Assembly (NCBI RefSeq): GCF_004361855.1
Contig: NZ_SNWQ01000029.1
Coordinates: 25,642 to 89,641, forward strand
Direction: 5' to 3'
Length of the DNA stretch: 64,000 nt
Source: Kribbella caucasensis
GTDB lineage: Bacteria > Actinomycetota > Actinomycetes > Propionibacteriales > Kribbellaceae
The translations under genes were made by a program, and so were the position numbers. The notes beneath the pieces were generated by a model. That model had not been told where the DNA came from. It saw only the letters and a list, made by a program, of their open reading frames with translations, and did no database searches. Positions 33,990 through 41,921 of this stretch are shown piece after piece (positions within the stretch are counted from its first letter, which is position 1; every line of letters begins with the position of its first letter).

Positions 33990-34792
33990 TGACCCGCGAC
34001 CTGATGTACGGCGAAGAGGTGAGGACTCTGGTCCGTGCCGCCTACCGCAACGTGCCACCGACCACCGCCGCCGTCGCTCACAAGATCTACGCCGACCAGG
34101 AACTGGCGGGCGTTCCCCGATCGGCAATCGACCGGGCACTTGGCGTGGCGAACCACCTAAGGTTCGCCGACATCCGGCCCGGCGAGACGATCCTCGACAT
34201 CGGCTGCGGAGCCGGCATCGACACGATCCTCGCCGCTCAGCGGACCGGGCCGTCCGGGAGAGTGATCGCCCTCGACTTCCTGCCCGAGATGCTCGACCGT
34301 ACTGCGGCCGCCGCCCGCGAGGCCGGTTTGCCGAACGTGGAACCGCTCGAGGGCGAGATGGAGGCGATCCCCCTGCCCGACGACAGCGTCGATCTGATCA
34401 TCTCCAACGGAGTGATCAACCTGTCCGCTCGCAAGGCGAGAGTGATGGCCGAGTGCGTCCGCGTCCTACGACCCGGCGGCCGCGTGTGCGTGTCGGACTT
34501 GACCGTAGAACAGGATGATCTGCCGGCCGAGATCCTCACCCAACCGGCTGCGTGGGCCGGGTGCATCGCCGGCGCACTGGCCGAGGACGATTTCGTCTAC
34601 AAGCTGGAGAAGGCCGGCTTCGCAGACGTCGAAGTACTGCACCGAGAGCCACTCAGCATCGACGACTGCGCGCTCTATCCCCTCTTCTCCACAGACGTCA
34701 TCAAGCTGATGAAGCGGCTCATCCCAACCGATCGGCACGACCGCGTCGCAGTAGCGATCGTGGTCAGGGCGTGGTCGCAGCCTGCGCGCTGA
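33989..34792 (+). CDS. ArsM-like SAM methyltransferase in the sigma operon, lacking the SNC cysteine
   Basis: The 267-residue methyltransferase has motif I ILDIGCGAGIDTILAA (about 67-82), VIALDFLPEMLDR, and LIISNGVINLSARKARVM (about 134-151), the ArsM-like stretch with Gly in place of the metal-binding Cys. A Cys remains in WAGCIAGALAEDDF (about 188). It shares the last C-terminal contacts with the divergent paralogue at 32283-33047. The start at 33989 shares one base with the anti-sigma stop. Being in the sigma/anti-sigma unit, it is either a target or a modulator of that stress response. Its 3' end overlaps the convergent cysteine desulfurase gene by 29 nt. Confidence 0.88.
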   Translation: MTRDLMYGEEVRTLVRAAYRNVPPTTAAVAHKIYADQELAGVPRSAIDRALGVANHLRFADIRPGETILDIGCGAGIDTILAAQRTGPSGRVIALDFLPEMLDRTAAAAREAGLPNVEPLEGEMEAIPLPDDSVDLIISNGVINLSARKARVMAECVRVLRPGGRVCVSDLTVEQDDLPAEILTQPAAWAGCIAGALAEDDFVYKLEKAGFADVEVLHREPLSIDDCALYPLFSTDVIKLMKRLIPTDRHDRVAVAIVVRAWSQPAR

Positions 34793-35939
34793 GTACGGCG
34801 TACCGGCTGGCAAGGAGGGCCGCGGCCTGGTCGACTTGGTCAGCCGTGGTCCAACGGCCTAGCGAGAGGCGGATGGCTGAGCGAGATCGTTCGGCGCCCA
34901 GCCCCATGGCGGTGAGCACTGCGGAGGGCGTATCGAGCCCTTCGTGACAGGCCGATCCGGTAGCCGCCGCGATCTGCGGGGTGGCGGCCAGTAGGTCGCG
35001 GCCGTTGACGCCGGTCAGGCTGAGGTTGAGCGTGCCTGGCAGTCGCTGGGTCGGGTGCCCGTTGAGGCGGATCAGACCTGGCATCAGCGCGTCGAGGCGA
35101 TCGTGCAGCGCGTCACGCAGTCCCACCAGGTGCTTCCCTTCAGTCGGGAGATCATCGGCGGCGAGCTGTGCTGCCGCGCCGAGAGCGACGATGAGTGCGA
35201 CGTTCTCCGTACCCGCCCGCAGGCCGCGCTCCTGACCACCACCGCGGATGACCGGTTGCACCGCGGTGCCGGACCTGACGTACAGCGCGCCGACACCTTT
35301 CGGCGCGTACATCTTGTGGCCGACCACGGTCAGTAGGTCGACACCGAGATCCTTCACGTCGAGTGGAATCTTCCCGGCAGCCTGGGCCGCGTCCGTGTGG
35401 AACAGCGCGCCATAGCGATGCGCGATGGCGGCCAGTTGAGCGAGCGGCTGCAGGGTGCCCGTCTCGCTGTTGGCGGCCATGATCGAGACCAGGACGGTCC
35501 GGTCGGTGATCGTGGCTTCCAGTACGGCGGGGTCGACCTGGCCGTGCTCGTCGACGGGAAGCCGCGTGATGGTGAATCCGTCGGCCTGCAGGCTGTCGCA
35601 AGCCTCGAGGACGGCAGGGTGCTCGGTGGCTTGAGTGATGACCTGGTCGGCTCGGCCGCGGGCCGCCAGGGCCACACCGCGGACGGCGAGCGTGTCGGCC
35701 TCTGATCCGCCCGCGGTGAAGACGATCTCGCCGGGCGCGGCGCCCAGCAGGTCCGCGACCTGGCGGCGGGCCTGCCCGACCGCGGCACGCGGCGCATCTG
35801 CGTAGGTGTGGCTGCTGGACGGGTTGCCGAAGTGGTGTGTCAGGTAAGGCAGCGCAGCGTCGACGACGCGTGGGTCGACCGGAGTGGTGGCGTTGTAGTC
35901 CAGGTAGATGGGTCCGTTGGTGAGACCGGGGTGAGTCAC
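34764..35939 (-). CDS. Cysteine desulfurase (NifS/IscS family)
   Basis: The product of 391 residues is a PLP enzyme that takes sulfur from cysteine to form a persulfide. Visible features are IYLDYNATTPVDPRVVDAAL at the N-terminus, TEHPAVLEAC (PLP-stacking His), HTDAAQAAGKIPLDV, the PLP lysine in VVGHKMYAPKGVGALY (about 205) and the catalytic Cys loop ATGSACHEGLDTPS (about 325-335). The GTG start at 35939 overlaps the MFS stop (GTGA), with AGGAGGA six bases before it. No IscU/SufU scaffold gene is beside it, so it probably feeds the rhodanese proteins encoded in the same neighbourhood rather than general cluster assembly. Confidence 0.94.
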   Translation of the reverse strand: MTHPGLTNGPIYLDYNATTPVDPRVVDAALPYLTHHFGNPSSSHTYADAPRAAVGQARRQVADLLGAAPGEIVFTAGGSEADTLAVRGVALAARGRADQVITQATEHPAVLEACDSLQADGFTITRLPVDEHGQVDPAVLEATITDRTVLVSIMAANSETGTLQPLAQLAAIAHRYGALFHTDAAQAAGKIPLDVKDLGVDLLTVVGHKMYAPKGVGALYVRSGTAVQPVIRGGGQERGLRAGTENVALIVALGAAAQLAADDLPTEGKHLVGLRDALHDRLDALMPGLIRLNGHPTQRLPGTLNLSLTGVNGRDLLAATPQIAAATGSACHEGLDTPSAVLTAMGLGAERSRSAIRLSLGRWTTADQVDQAAALLASRYAVLSAQAATTP

Positions 35940-37171
35940 CTGTTCCTCCTGGGGTGGGTTTCGTACATGCGGGCTGCGGCGATGAGGCCGGAGGCGGCGG
36001 TGAGGGCTGCGACCGTCCAGACGGCGACCGGGATGCCCCACAGGTCGGCGAGTATCCCGGCCAGCAGGGCGCCGACGGCGAATCCACCGTCGCGCCACAG
36101 CCGGTAGACGCCAACGGATCTGGCTCGCCAGGCCGGGTGGGCCACGTCCCCGATCGTCGCCAGCAACGTCGGATAGACCATGGCGGTGCCGAGTCCGAGC
36201 AGGCTCACCGCGACCAGCCACTGACCGAAGCTGTTGCCGGCGGCCACCAGGGCCAGGGCGACCGCCTGGAGGAGCATGCCGGCGGTGATCAGCCACTTGC
36301 GACCCCATCGGTCGGACAGCGCGCCGGTGGCCAGCTGCGCGAAGCCCCAGACAGCCGGATACAGCGCACCAAGGAGACCGATCCGAGCCAGCGACAGGTG
36401 CTGGGTGGCAAACAGGATCGGGAACAGCCCCCAGGCCAGTCCGTCGTTCAGGTTGTTGACCAGCCCCGCCTGCGAGGCCGACGACAGTGCCGGTTCTTTG
36501 AAGCTGGTAAGGGTGAACACCTGCCTGGTGGTCATGCCCTGGTGCTCGGTACGACCTGCTTCGTGGTGGGCATGGCCGCGGGTCTCACGAACTGCCAACG
36601 TCGACAACCCCAGACCGAGCGCGGCAAACGCGGCACCGAGCAGGAACGGCGCGGGTCGGAGGCCGTACTCCGCTGCCAGGTAGCCGGTGGCCATCGCGGT
36701 GGCGGCGACGGCGACGTACCCCGCGGCTTCGTTCAGCCCCATGGCCAGTCCACGCCGCGCCGGACCGACCAGATCGATCTTCATGATCACGGTCGTCGAC
36801 CAGGTCAGGCCCTGGTTCATCCCGAGCAGCACGTTGGCGGCGATCACCCAGCCCCAGTTCGGCGCCCAGATCAGCAGCAGCGGGACCGGCAGGCCGATCA
36901 ACCACCCGGCGACCAGGACGGGTTTGCGGCCGTAGCGGTCCGACCAGGTTCCGGCGAAGAAGTTCGTGGCCGCCTTGACCGCGCCGAAGGCCAGGATGAA
37001 GGTCAGGGCACTGGTGTACGCCGTCAGGTGGAACGTCTGCTCGGCGAGCAACGGCAGCACGATGCGTTCCTGGCCGAGCATCCCGCCGACCAGCGCATTG
37101 ATTGCCACCAGCAACAGGAACTGCGCGAGATTGGTCCGCAACCCCAGTCGCGGAGCCCTGACCGTGCTCAT
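35936..37171 (-). CDS. Major facilitator superfamily transporter
   Basis: The 411-residue transporter has twelve helices. The family loop signature is visible as FAGTWSDRYGRKPVLVAGWL (about 72-91) between helices 2 and 3, and its half-repeat LATGALSDRWGRKWLITAGM (about 273-292) between helices 8 and 9. The gene is coupled at both ends: it starts by ATGA overlap with the MBL-rhodanese gene and ends by GTGA overlap with the cysteine desulfurase gene. Inference from context: export of a sulfur compound or of a toxic thiophilic compound. Confidence 0.93.
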   Translation of the reverse strand: MSTVRAPRLGLRTNLAQFLLLVAINALVGGMLGQERIVLPLLAEQTFHLTAYTSALTFILAFGAVKAATNFFAGTWSDRYGRKPVLVAGWLIGLPVPLLLIWAPNWGWVIAANVLLGMNQGLTWSTTVIMKIDLVGPARRGLAMGLNEAAGYVAVAATAMATGYLAAEYGLRPAPFLLGAAFAALGLGLSTLAVRETRGHAHHEAGRTEHQGMTTRQVFTLTSFKEPALSSASQAGLVNNLNDGLAWGLFPILFATQHLSLARIGLLGALYPAVWGFAQLATGALSDRWGRKWLITAGMLLQAVALALVAAGNSFGQWLVAVSLLGLGTAMVYPTLLATIGDVAHPAWRARSVGVYRLWRDGGFAVGALLAGILADLWGIPVAVWTVAALTAASGLIAAARMYETHPRRNR

Positions 37172-38496
37172 TCCAGCTGCCGGCCGGTCGCGGCGGACCA
37201 GTCCGCCGCGCCGCCTTCCAGCACCGCGAGCTCGTGATGACCGGCCCGCTGCAGCAGGCTTGCGGCGGTCATCGCTCGCTCACCGTGCCCGCACATCACC
37301 ACCACCGGCCCTGCCCCGACCCCCGCAGTACGGTGGGGAAGGTCTCCTAGTTCGATGTGCTCCGCCCCCGGAACGTGTCCGGATTCGAACTCGTTGTCCT
37401 GCCGGACATCCAGAACCCGGGCGCCACCAATCTGATCGGCACGCAGCAACGGTGTCACCACTGACTGGCCATCCCAGCCGGCCATCCCCCCGGCCAGCTC
37501 CCCGATCGGGAGGGTGAACCCGATCTTCAACGCCTGCCAGGCCGGCTCGGCCAGATCCTGGTCACTGTCGCGGACCACGACGTACGGCGTGGCCGGGTCG
37601 AGCAGCCAGCCGAGCCAGGAAGCGAATTGGGCGCGCAACGGAATCGAGACCGCGCCCGGGACATGCCCGGCCGCGAACGCGCGAACCGGCCGCACGTCAA
37701 TCAGGACGGCCCCCTCGGCCATGGCGCGAGCGAATTCACTGGATGGCAGCGCGCGCACATCCACCTCGCTCACCGCAGCGGGGCCGCGGCGGTTCACCTC
37801 GGGCAGGTGCAGGAAGTACGGCGGGAAGCTGCCCAGCCCGGCCAGCAACTGCTCGACGAACGCATCCTCGCTCGGTGCCCGGAGCAACGGATTGTCAGCC
37901 TTTTCGCGCCCGATGGTGGACACCCGCTCGGCACCTCGCGGAGCCGAGCAGAAGGATCCGGCGCCGTGCGTCGGCAGCACGGTTGTTGCGTCCGGCAACG
38001 TACTCAGCCGCTGCAGCGAGCGGTACTGCAGTCGCGTCAGCCGCTCGGTCTGCTCCGCACCGGCGAGGTCTGTGCGGGCAGCGCCGCCGACGATCAGCGA
38101 GCCGCCGGTGAACACTCCGAGCGGCCGGGATCCGTCGAGCAGCTCGAACGCCAGGTGCTCGCCGGTATGGCCCGGTGTCGCCAACGCGCGCAGTGTCAGA
38201 CCGCCGAGGTCCACCTCATCGCCGTCGGCCAGGCCCTGGTGGTCGAACTCTCGACGCCCATCGGCCGACGCCAGCAGCCGGGCACGATCGACCGCCGCCA
38301 ACTGCACCGCACCGGACAGGAAGTCGGCGTGCAGGTGTGTGTCGGCGGCGAACGCCACCGTCAGACCACGCCCCTCTGCCTCCGCCCGAAGCGCCCTCAG
38401 GTCCAGGCAGGGATCGACAGCCAGAGCGCGTCCGTCCCCGAGATCGACCAGGTACGACGAGTTGCCCAACCCTTCGTCGACCAGGGGAACGACCAT
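37168..38496 (-). CDS. MBL-fold hydrolase with two rhodanese domains (persulfide-dioxygenase-like)
   Basis: The product of 442 residues has an N-terminal metallo-beta-lactamase domain (about 1-225: DEGLGNSSYLVDLGDG, THLHADFLSG as the HxHxD metal motif, ATPGHTGEHLAFEL). Rhodanese domain 1 follows (about 250-340: VLIDVRPVRAFAAGHVPGAV, with no active Cys). Rhodanese domain 2 (about 355-440) has active loop CGHGER in VVVMCGHGERAMTAA. The layout resembles ETHE1/CstB-type enzymes that oxidise persulfides. The ATG at 38496 is chosen because the fold begins immediately; a GTG at 38517 adds seven residues. First gene of the leftward unit that continues with the MFS and desulfurase genes. Confidence 0.92.
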   Translation of the reverse strand: MVVPLVDEGLGNSSYLVDLGDGRALAVDPCLDLRALRAEAEGRGLTVAFAADTHLHADFLSGAVQLAAVDRARLLASADGRREFDHQGLADGDEVDLGGLTLRALATPGHTGEHLAFELLDGSRPLGVFTGGSLIVGGAARTDLAGAEQTERLTRLQYRSLQRLSTLPDATTVLPTHGAGSFCSAPRGAERVSTIGREKADNPLLRAPSEDAFVEQLLAGLGSFPPYFLHLPEVNRRGPAAVSEVDVRALPSSEFARAMAEGAVLIDVRPVRAFAAGHVPGAVSIPLRAQFASWLGWLLDPATPYVVVRDSDQDLAEPAWQALKIGFTLPIGELAGGMAGWDGQSVVTPLLRADQIGGARVLDVRQDNEFESGHVPGAEHIELGDLPHRTAGVGAGPVVVMCGHGERAMTAASLLQRAGHHELAVLEGGAADWSAATGRQLE

Positions 38497-38526
38497 CTTG
38501 CCTACCTCAGCATCCACTCCTACACT

Positions 38527-38537
38527 ATTCCATGAAT
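38527..38537. promoter_or_regulatory. Candidate ArsR-type operator
   Basis: ATTC-CAT-GAAT is a short palindrome in the 57-bp gap between the divergent MBL-rhodanese and ArsR-rhodanese genes. Its position suits autoregulation and control of the leftward operon by the ArsR-type protein. Confidence 0.45.
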
Positions 38538-38553
38538 CTCTGGAGGAATGTCA

Positions 38554-39210
38554 ATGGGTGATCCGGCCGGCAAGGCGGCGTTGTTCGAGGAGTTCGCGCA
38601 GGTCGGCAAGGCGCTCGGCAGCCCGAAACGGCTCGAGCTGCTGGATCTGCTGGCTCAAGGCGAGCGCTCGGTCGAGATCCTGGCCGGGCGCGCGAACCTG
38701 GGACTCACCACCGCCTCCAACCACCTGCAACTGCTCCGGCAAGCGGGATTGGTGTCGACCCGCAAGGAAGGCACCAAGGTCTACTACCGCCTCGCCGGCG
38801 AGGATGTCGCCACGCTGTGGGCACAGCTGCGCGACGTGGCCGCAGCGCGGGTTGCCGGCGTCGACCGCGCCCGCCGTACCTATCTGGGCGACGACGACAT
38901 CACCGAGATGACCCGCGACGAGCTACTGCACCGCCTCGAAGCCGGCGACGTCACCGTGGTTGACGTACGCCCACCCGAGGAGTACGCCGCCGGCCACATC
39001 CAGGGCGCCATCTCCATCCCGGTCGACGAGCTGGCCGACCGGCTGGCCGAACTCCCCAGCGACGCGACGATCGTGGCCTACTGCCGCGGCTCGTACTGCG
39101 TCATGGCCCACGACGCCATCCGCATCCTCACCACAAAAGGCCTCCCCGCCCTCCGCCTCACCGACGGCATGCTCGAGTGGCGCCTGGCGGGCCTTCCCGT
39201 CGCGGTCTGA
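38554..39210 (+). CDS. ArsR-family regulator fused to a rhodanese domain
   Basis: The protein of 218 residues joins an ArsR winged helix (residues about 8-95: LGSPKRLELLDLLAQGERSV, LGLTTASNHLQLLRQAGLV with RKEGTKVYYRLA) to a rhodanese domain (about 125-215: VTVVDVRPPEEYAAGHIQGA, active loop CRGSYCVMA, LTDGMLEWRLAGLPV). The loop has two cysteines, Cys-x4-Cys, which could form a persulfide or disulfide, so it may sense sulfane sulfur and release the operator. ATG 38554 is preferred because GGAGGA ends 6 nt before it; ATG 38548 abuts that site. It diverges from the MBL-rhodanese operon. Confidence 0.92.
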   Translation: MGDPAGKAALFEEFAQVGKALGSPKRLELLDLLAQGERSVEILAGRANLGLTTASNHLQLLRQAGLVSTRKEGTKVYYRLAGEDVATLWAQLRDVAAARVAGVDRARRTYLGDDDITEMTRDELLHRLEAGDVTVVDVRPPEEYAAGHIQGAISIPVDELADRLAELPSDATIVAYCRGSYCVMAHDAIRILTTKGLPALRLTDGMLEWRLAGLPVAV

Positions 39211-39258
39211 GCGGCGCACTATCGAAGAACTGGGGCAACTGCACCACATGGGGGGATC

Positions 39259-39690
39259 ATGACCATCGAGGAAAGCCTGGCCAGTGCGCGGTCACACCTG
39301 CGCCGCCTGGACCCTGCCGACGCGTACGCCGCCACGGCCGAGCAGGACACCTTCATCGTCGACATCCGGCCGGACTTCCAACGCCGCGAAGCCGGCGAGA
39401 TCGCCGGAGCCATCGTTGTCGAACGCAACCACCTGGAGTGGCGGCTGGATCCGAGCAGCGACGCACGAATCCCGGAGGCCGTCCACTCGGGCATCCGCTG
39501 GATTCTGATCTGCGAAGGCGGCTTCTCCTCCAGCCTCGCCGCTGACGCGTTGCACAAGATCGGCCTCCGGCGCAGTACCGACATCATCGGCGGCTTCCAC
39601 GCCTGGACCGCAGCCGGCCTGCCAGTCGAACGGCCCGCCTCCCCCGCCATACCCCGCAGACCAGGCGAAGGAGCCACAACCCCGGTCTGA
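39259..39690 (+). CDS. Rhodanese-like sulfurtransferase
   Basis: The 143-residue single-domain protein shows FIVDIRPDFQRREAGEIAGA (about 32-51), active-site loop ICEGGFSSSLAADAL (Cys about 89) and IIGGFHAWTAAGLPVE near the C-terminus. CEGGFSSS is a typical sulfur-transferring loop. It lies 48 bp downstream of the ArsR-rhodanese gene on the same strand and is likely co-transcribed. The C-terminal 20 residues are Pro/Arg-rich. It ends 5 bp before the convergent ABC permease gene. Confidence 0.9.
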   Translation: MTIEESLASARSHLRRLDPADAYAATAEQDTFIVDIRPDFQRREAGEIAGAIVVERNHLEWRLDPSSDARIPEAVHSGIRWILICEGGFSSSLAADALHKIGLRRSTDIIGGFHAWTAAGLPVERPASPAIPRRPGEGATTPV

Positions 39691-39695
39691 GCCGG

Positions 39696-40460
39696 TCAGG
39701 TCACGTCGAGGCGAGTGGTCCGCCAGAGCCCGGCGACCTCAGCCAGCAACGCATAGACAGCGAGCAGTACGCCACCCTGCCACGGTTCCAGGAAGTCTTG
39801 GTCGGTCAGGGTGATCTGGCTCAGAGCGCTCGCGGACGGACCGGGGAGGAAGATCGACCAGTCTTGCAGCGCGGGGATGCGGGTGACGATCGGTTCGGCG
39901 ACGAACAGGTAGACCAGCAGACCCACGACAGTGGCGACTTGGTCGCGGAGTAATGCTCCGAGACCGACGCCGAGCAAGGCGAACAGGGTCACCGCGACGA
40001 CTACTCCGGCAAAGGTCGCCGGGATGCCGTTGCCGGTCAGGGTCGGCTCGATCCCCCGGGCTTTGAGCCACGGCCAGGCGATCGCGGTCACCACCGCGAT
40101 GCAGAGCACCGCGTAACCGGCGCCGACCATTCCGTAGCTGACCAGCTTGGCGGCCACGACCCTGCCACGGTGGGGTGTGGCGAGGAAGGTCGTGGTCGCG
40201 GTGCGATGCCGGTACTCCGCGGTGATGCCGATCGCGGCCAAGATCGCGACGAGCGTCTGCGCACCGCCTGCACTGGTCCCGAACAGCAGACGTTGTCCGG
40301 CGGCAGTGGCAAGCGGTGGCGCGAGGGTGTCGGGGTCGTCATTGAAGGCGATGTTGAGACTTGCGAACAGGGCAGTCAGACTCATGGTTGCCAGCAGCAA
40401 CCACAGCCACAGCCGAGTGGATCGCAGCTTGGCGAACTCGCCTTGAATGAGGGCAAGCAT
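39696..40460 (-). CDS. ABC-2-type transporter permease
   Basis: The product of 254 residues has six helices in ABC-2 arrangement: LWLWLLLATMSLTALFASLN (about 17-36), TLVAILAAIGITAEY with the following RHRTATTTFLATPHR (conserved cytoplasmic segment after helix 2), VGAGYAVLCIAVVTAIAW, FAGVVVAVTLFALLGVGLGAL, VVGLLVYLFVAEPIV and VLLAVYALLAEVAG. It works with the ATPase encoded immediately upstream, whose stop shares one base with this start (TGATG). Likely function is export of a drug or self-made compound. Confidence 0.92.
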   Translation of the reverse strand: MLALIQGEFAKLRSTRLWLWLLLATMSLTALFASLNIAFNDDPDTLAPPLATAAGQRLLFGTSAGGAQTLVAILAAIGITAEYRHRTATTTFLATPHRGRVVAAKLVSYGMVGAGYAVLCIAVVTAIAWPWLKARGIEPTLTGNGIPATFAGVVVAVTLFALLGVGLGALLRDQVATVVGLLVYLFVAEPIVTRIPALQDWSIFLPGPSASALSQITLTDQDFLEPWQGGVLLAVYALLAEVAGLWRTTRLDVT

Positions 40461-41194
40461 CAGACTCCCTCCTTCGGCGTCCAGGCGGCTCGTACCGGCG
40501 AGGGCGATCCGGAAGTGAGAGCGAAGAACAGCCCTTCCAGATCGCCGTCCACCGGCCCCTGATACAGGAGTCTGCCCGCGCTGATGATCACAACTTCGTC
40601 CGCCAGATGCTGCATCTCGGTCAGCACGTGACTGGAGACCAAGACCGTTCGGCCCTCGGCGGCGAGATCGCGCAGCAGGCGGCGCATCCAGACGATTCCC
40701 TCGGGATCCAGCCCGTTGGCCGGTTCGTCCAGCACCAGCACCTTCGGGTCTCCGAGCAGCGCTACCGCCAGCGCGAGCCGCTGCCGCATTCCCAGCGAGT
40801 AGCCGCCGATCTTGCGCCTGCTTGCGTTAGACAGTCCCACCAGTTCCAGTACTTCGTCCGCTCGCTGCGGCGGGCAGCCGGTGACCGCGCAGTACACCCG
40901 CAGATGCGCCAACCCCGACCTGGCCGGGTGGAAACCGGTCCCATCCAATGCTGCGCCAACGACGGTGGTCGGAGCAGAGAGGTCACGGTACGACCGGCCT
41001 TCGATCGTCGCCGTGCCACGGTCGGGCCGAACCAGACCGAGCAACATCCGCAAGGTGGTGGTCTTGCCGGCGCCGTTGGGACCGAGGAACCCGGTCACGG
41101 TCCCGGCGGCCACGTCGAAAGTCAGCGCGTCGACAGCACGGACTTCGCCGAACGACTTCGTCAGCTCCCGGACCTCGATGCTCGCGGTCGTCAT
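40460..41194 (-). CDS. ABC transporter ATP-binding protein (drug-export type)
   Basis: The 244-residue ATPase has Walker A GPNGAGKTT (about 39-47), a signature region in YSLGMRQRLALAVALL (about 134-149; the Gly-Met-Arg-Gln form seen in DrrA/BcrA-like ATPases), Walker B VLVLDEPANGLDPEG and H-loop VSSHVLTEM. The start ATG at 41194 is fixed by ATGA overlap with the methyltransferase stop. It powers the permease encoded next. The operon order methyltransferase, ATPase, permease lies opposite a TetR gene, as in many drug-responsive loci. Confidence 0.94.
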   Translation of the reverse strand: MTTASIEVRELTKSFGEVRAVDALTFDVAAGTVTGFLGPNGAGKTTTLRMLLGLVRPDRGTATIEGRSYRDLSAPTTVVGAALDGTGFHPARSGLAHLRVYCAVTGCPPQRADEVLELVGLSNASRRKIGGYSLGMRQRLALAVALLGDPKVLVLDEPANGLDPEGIVWMRRLLRDLAAEGRTVLVSSHVLTEMQHLADEVVIISAGRLLYQGPVDGDLEGLFFALTSGSPSPVRAAWTPKEGV

Positions 41195-41850
41195 GGCATT
41201 CCGCCCTCGTTCGCCACACGGACGGCTCGGCCGAGGATGTGGGGTGAGGCAGGCGATGGCTGGTCCGGCGGAAAGTCGAATCGATCGATCTCCTCGATGT
41301 CGAAGCCGGCCGTGGCGATAGCCGTCGCGGTGTCGCGGCCCACGTGGCAGCCGCCCATCAGAAGGGGCCACAGCGTCAGATCGGCGACTCGTTGCACCCG
41401 CGCCAACCGACTACCTCCAGGCGCAGCGACGTGCTCGTAGAACCGCAGTTCACCACCTGGTCGCAGTACTCGACATGCCTCGCTGAGCGCTCTCTGCTGA
41501 TCGGTGACGGAGCAGAGCACCAGCGACGCCACCACAGCATCGGCTGAGCGATCTTCGACCGGCAACCGCTCTGCCGAGCCGTCCACGACCCGCACGGAAA
41601 CAGTCACGTCCTGAGCTCGGGAGCTCGCCTTGGCGCGCAGATACGGCTCCGGTTCCACGGCTACGACCTCACTGACTTCGGCCGGGTAGTGCGCGAAGTT
41701 GCCGCCCTCCCCCGCACCGACCTCGACCACCCGACCGGACAGCCCGTCCATCAGTCGGCGGCGATGCTCGTCTGCTCCCTGGCGGTCCATGACCGGCCTG
41801 AGCCGGGCGTACACACGGGCGAACAGCGGATGCGATATTCGTGCAGGCAT
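41191..41850 (-). CDS. Class I SAM-dependent methyltransferase
   Basis: The 219-residue enzyme has motif I VVEVGAGEGGNFAHY (about 39-53), an acidic strand-2 end (VVAVEPEPYLRAKA), VVASLVLCSVTDQQRALSEA and RVLRPGGELRFYEHV, typical of the UbiE/COQ5-like group with an R-F-Y-E-H-V motif. The ATG at 41850 sits 6 nt after the predicted -10, so its transcript is probably leaderless; an in-frame start at 41892 would fall upstream of the promoter. It is the first gene of the TetR-controlled transporter operon. Substrate unknown. Confidence 0.9.
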   Translation of the reverse strand: MPARISHPLFARVYARLRPVMDRQGADEHRRRLMDGLSGRVVEVGAGEGGNFAHYPAEVSEVVAVEPEPYLRAKASSRAQDVTVSVRVVDGSAERLPVEDRSADAVVASLVLCSVTDQQRALSEACRVLRPGGELRFYEHVAAPGGSRLARVQRVADLTLWPLLMGGCHVGRDTATAIATAGFDIEEIDRFDFPPDQPSPASPHILGRAVRVANEGGMP

Positions 41851-41856
41851 AGCACT

Positions 41857-41885
41857 ACGATGGAGTGTTAACAGGCAAGTGTCAA
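41857..41885 (-). promoter_or_regulatory. Promoter of the methyltransferase/ABC operon
   Basis: On the minus strand TTGACA (41885-41880), 17 nt, then CATCGT (41862-41857), which is 6 nt before the ATG. The -35 overlaps the middle TGTnAACA box and the spacer contains the first box, so a bound repressor would block it. Confidence 0.6.
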
Positions 41886-41899
41886 CACACATGTAAACA
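41866..41899. promoter_or_regulatory. Three TGTnAACA operator boxes
   Basis: TGTTAACA (41866-41873, a perfect palindrome), TGTCAACA (41880-41887) and TGTAAACA (41892-41899) are spaced 14 and 12 bp apart between the divergent methyltransferase and TetR genes. They are probable binding sites for the TetR protein. Confidence 0.65.
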
Positions 41900-41921
41900 C
41901 TTTTGGAAGGAGGGCTGCTCG

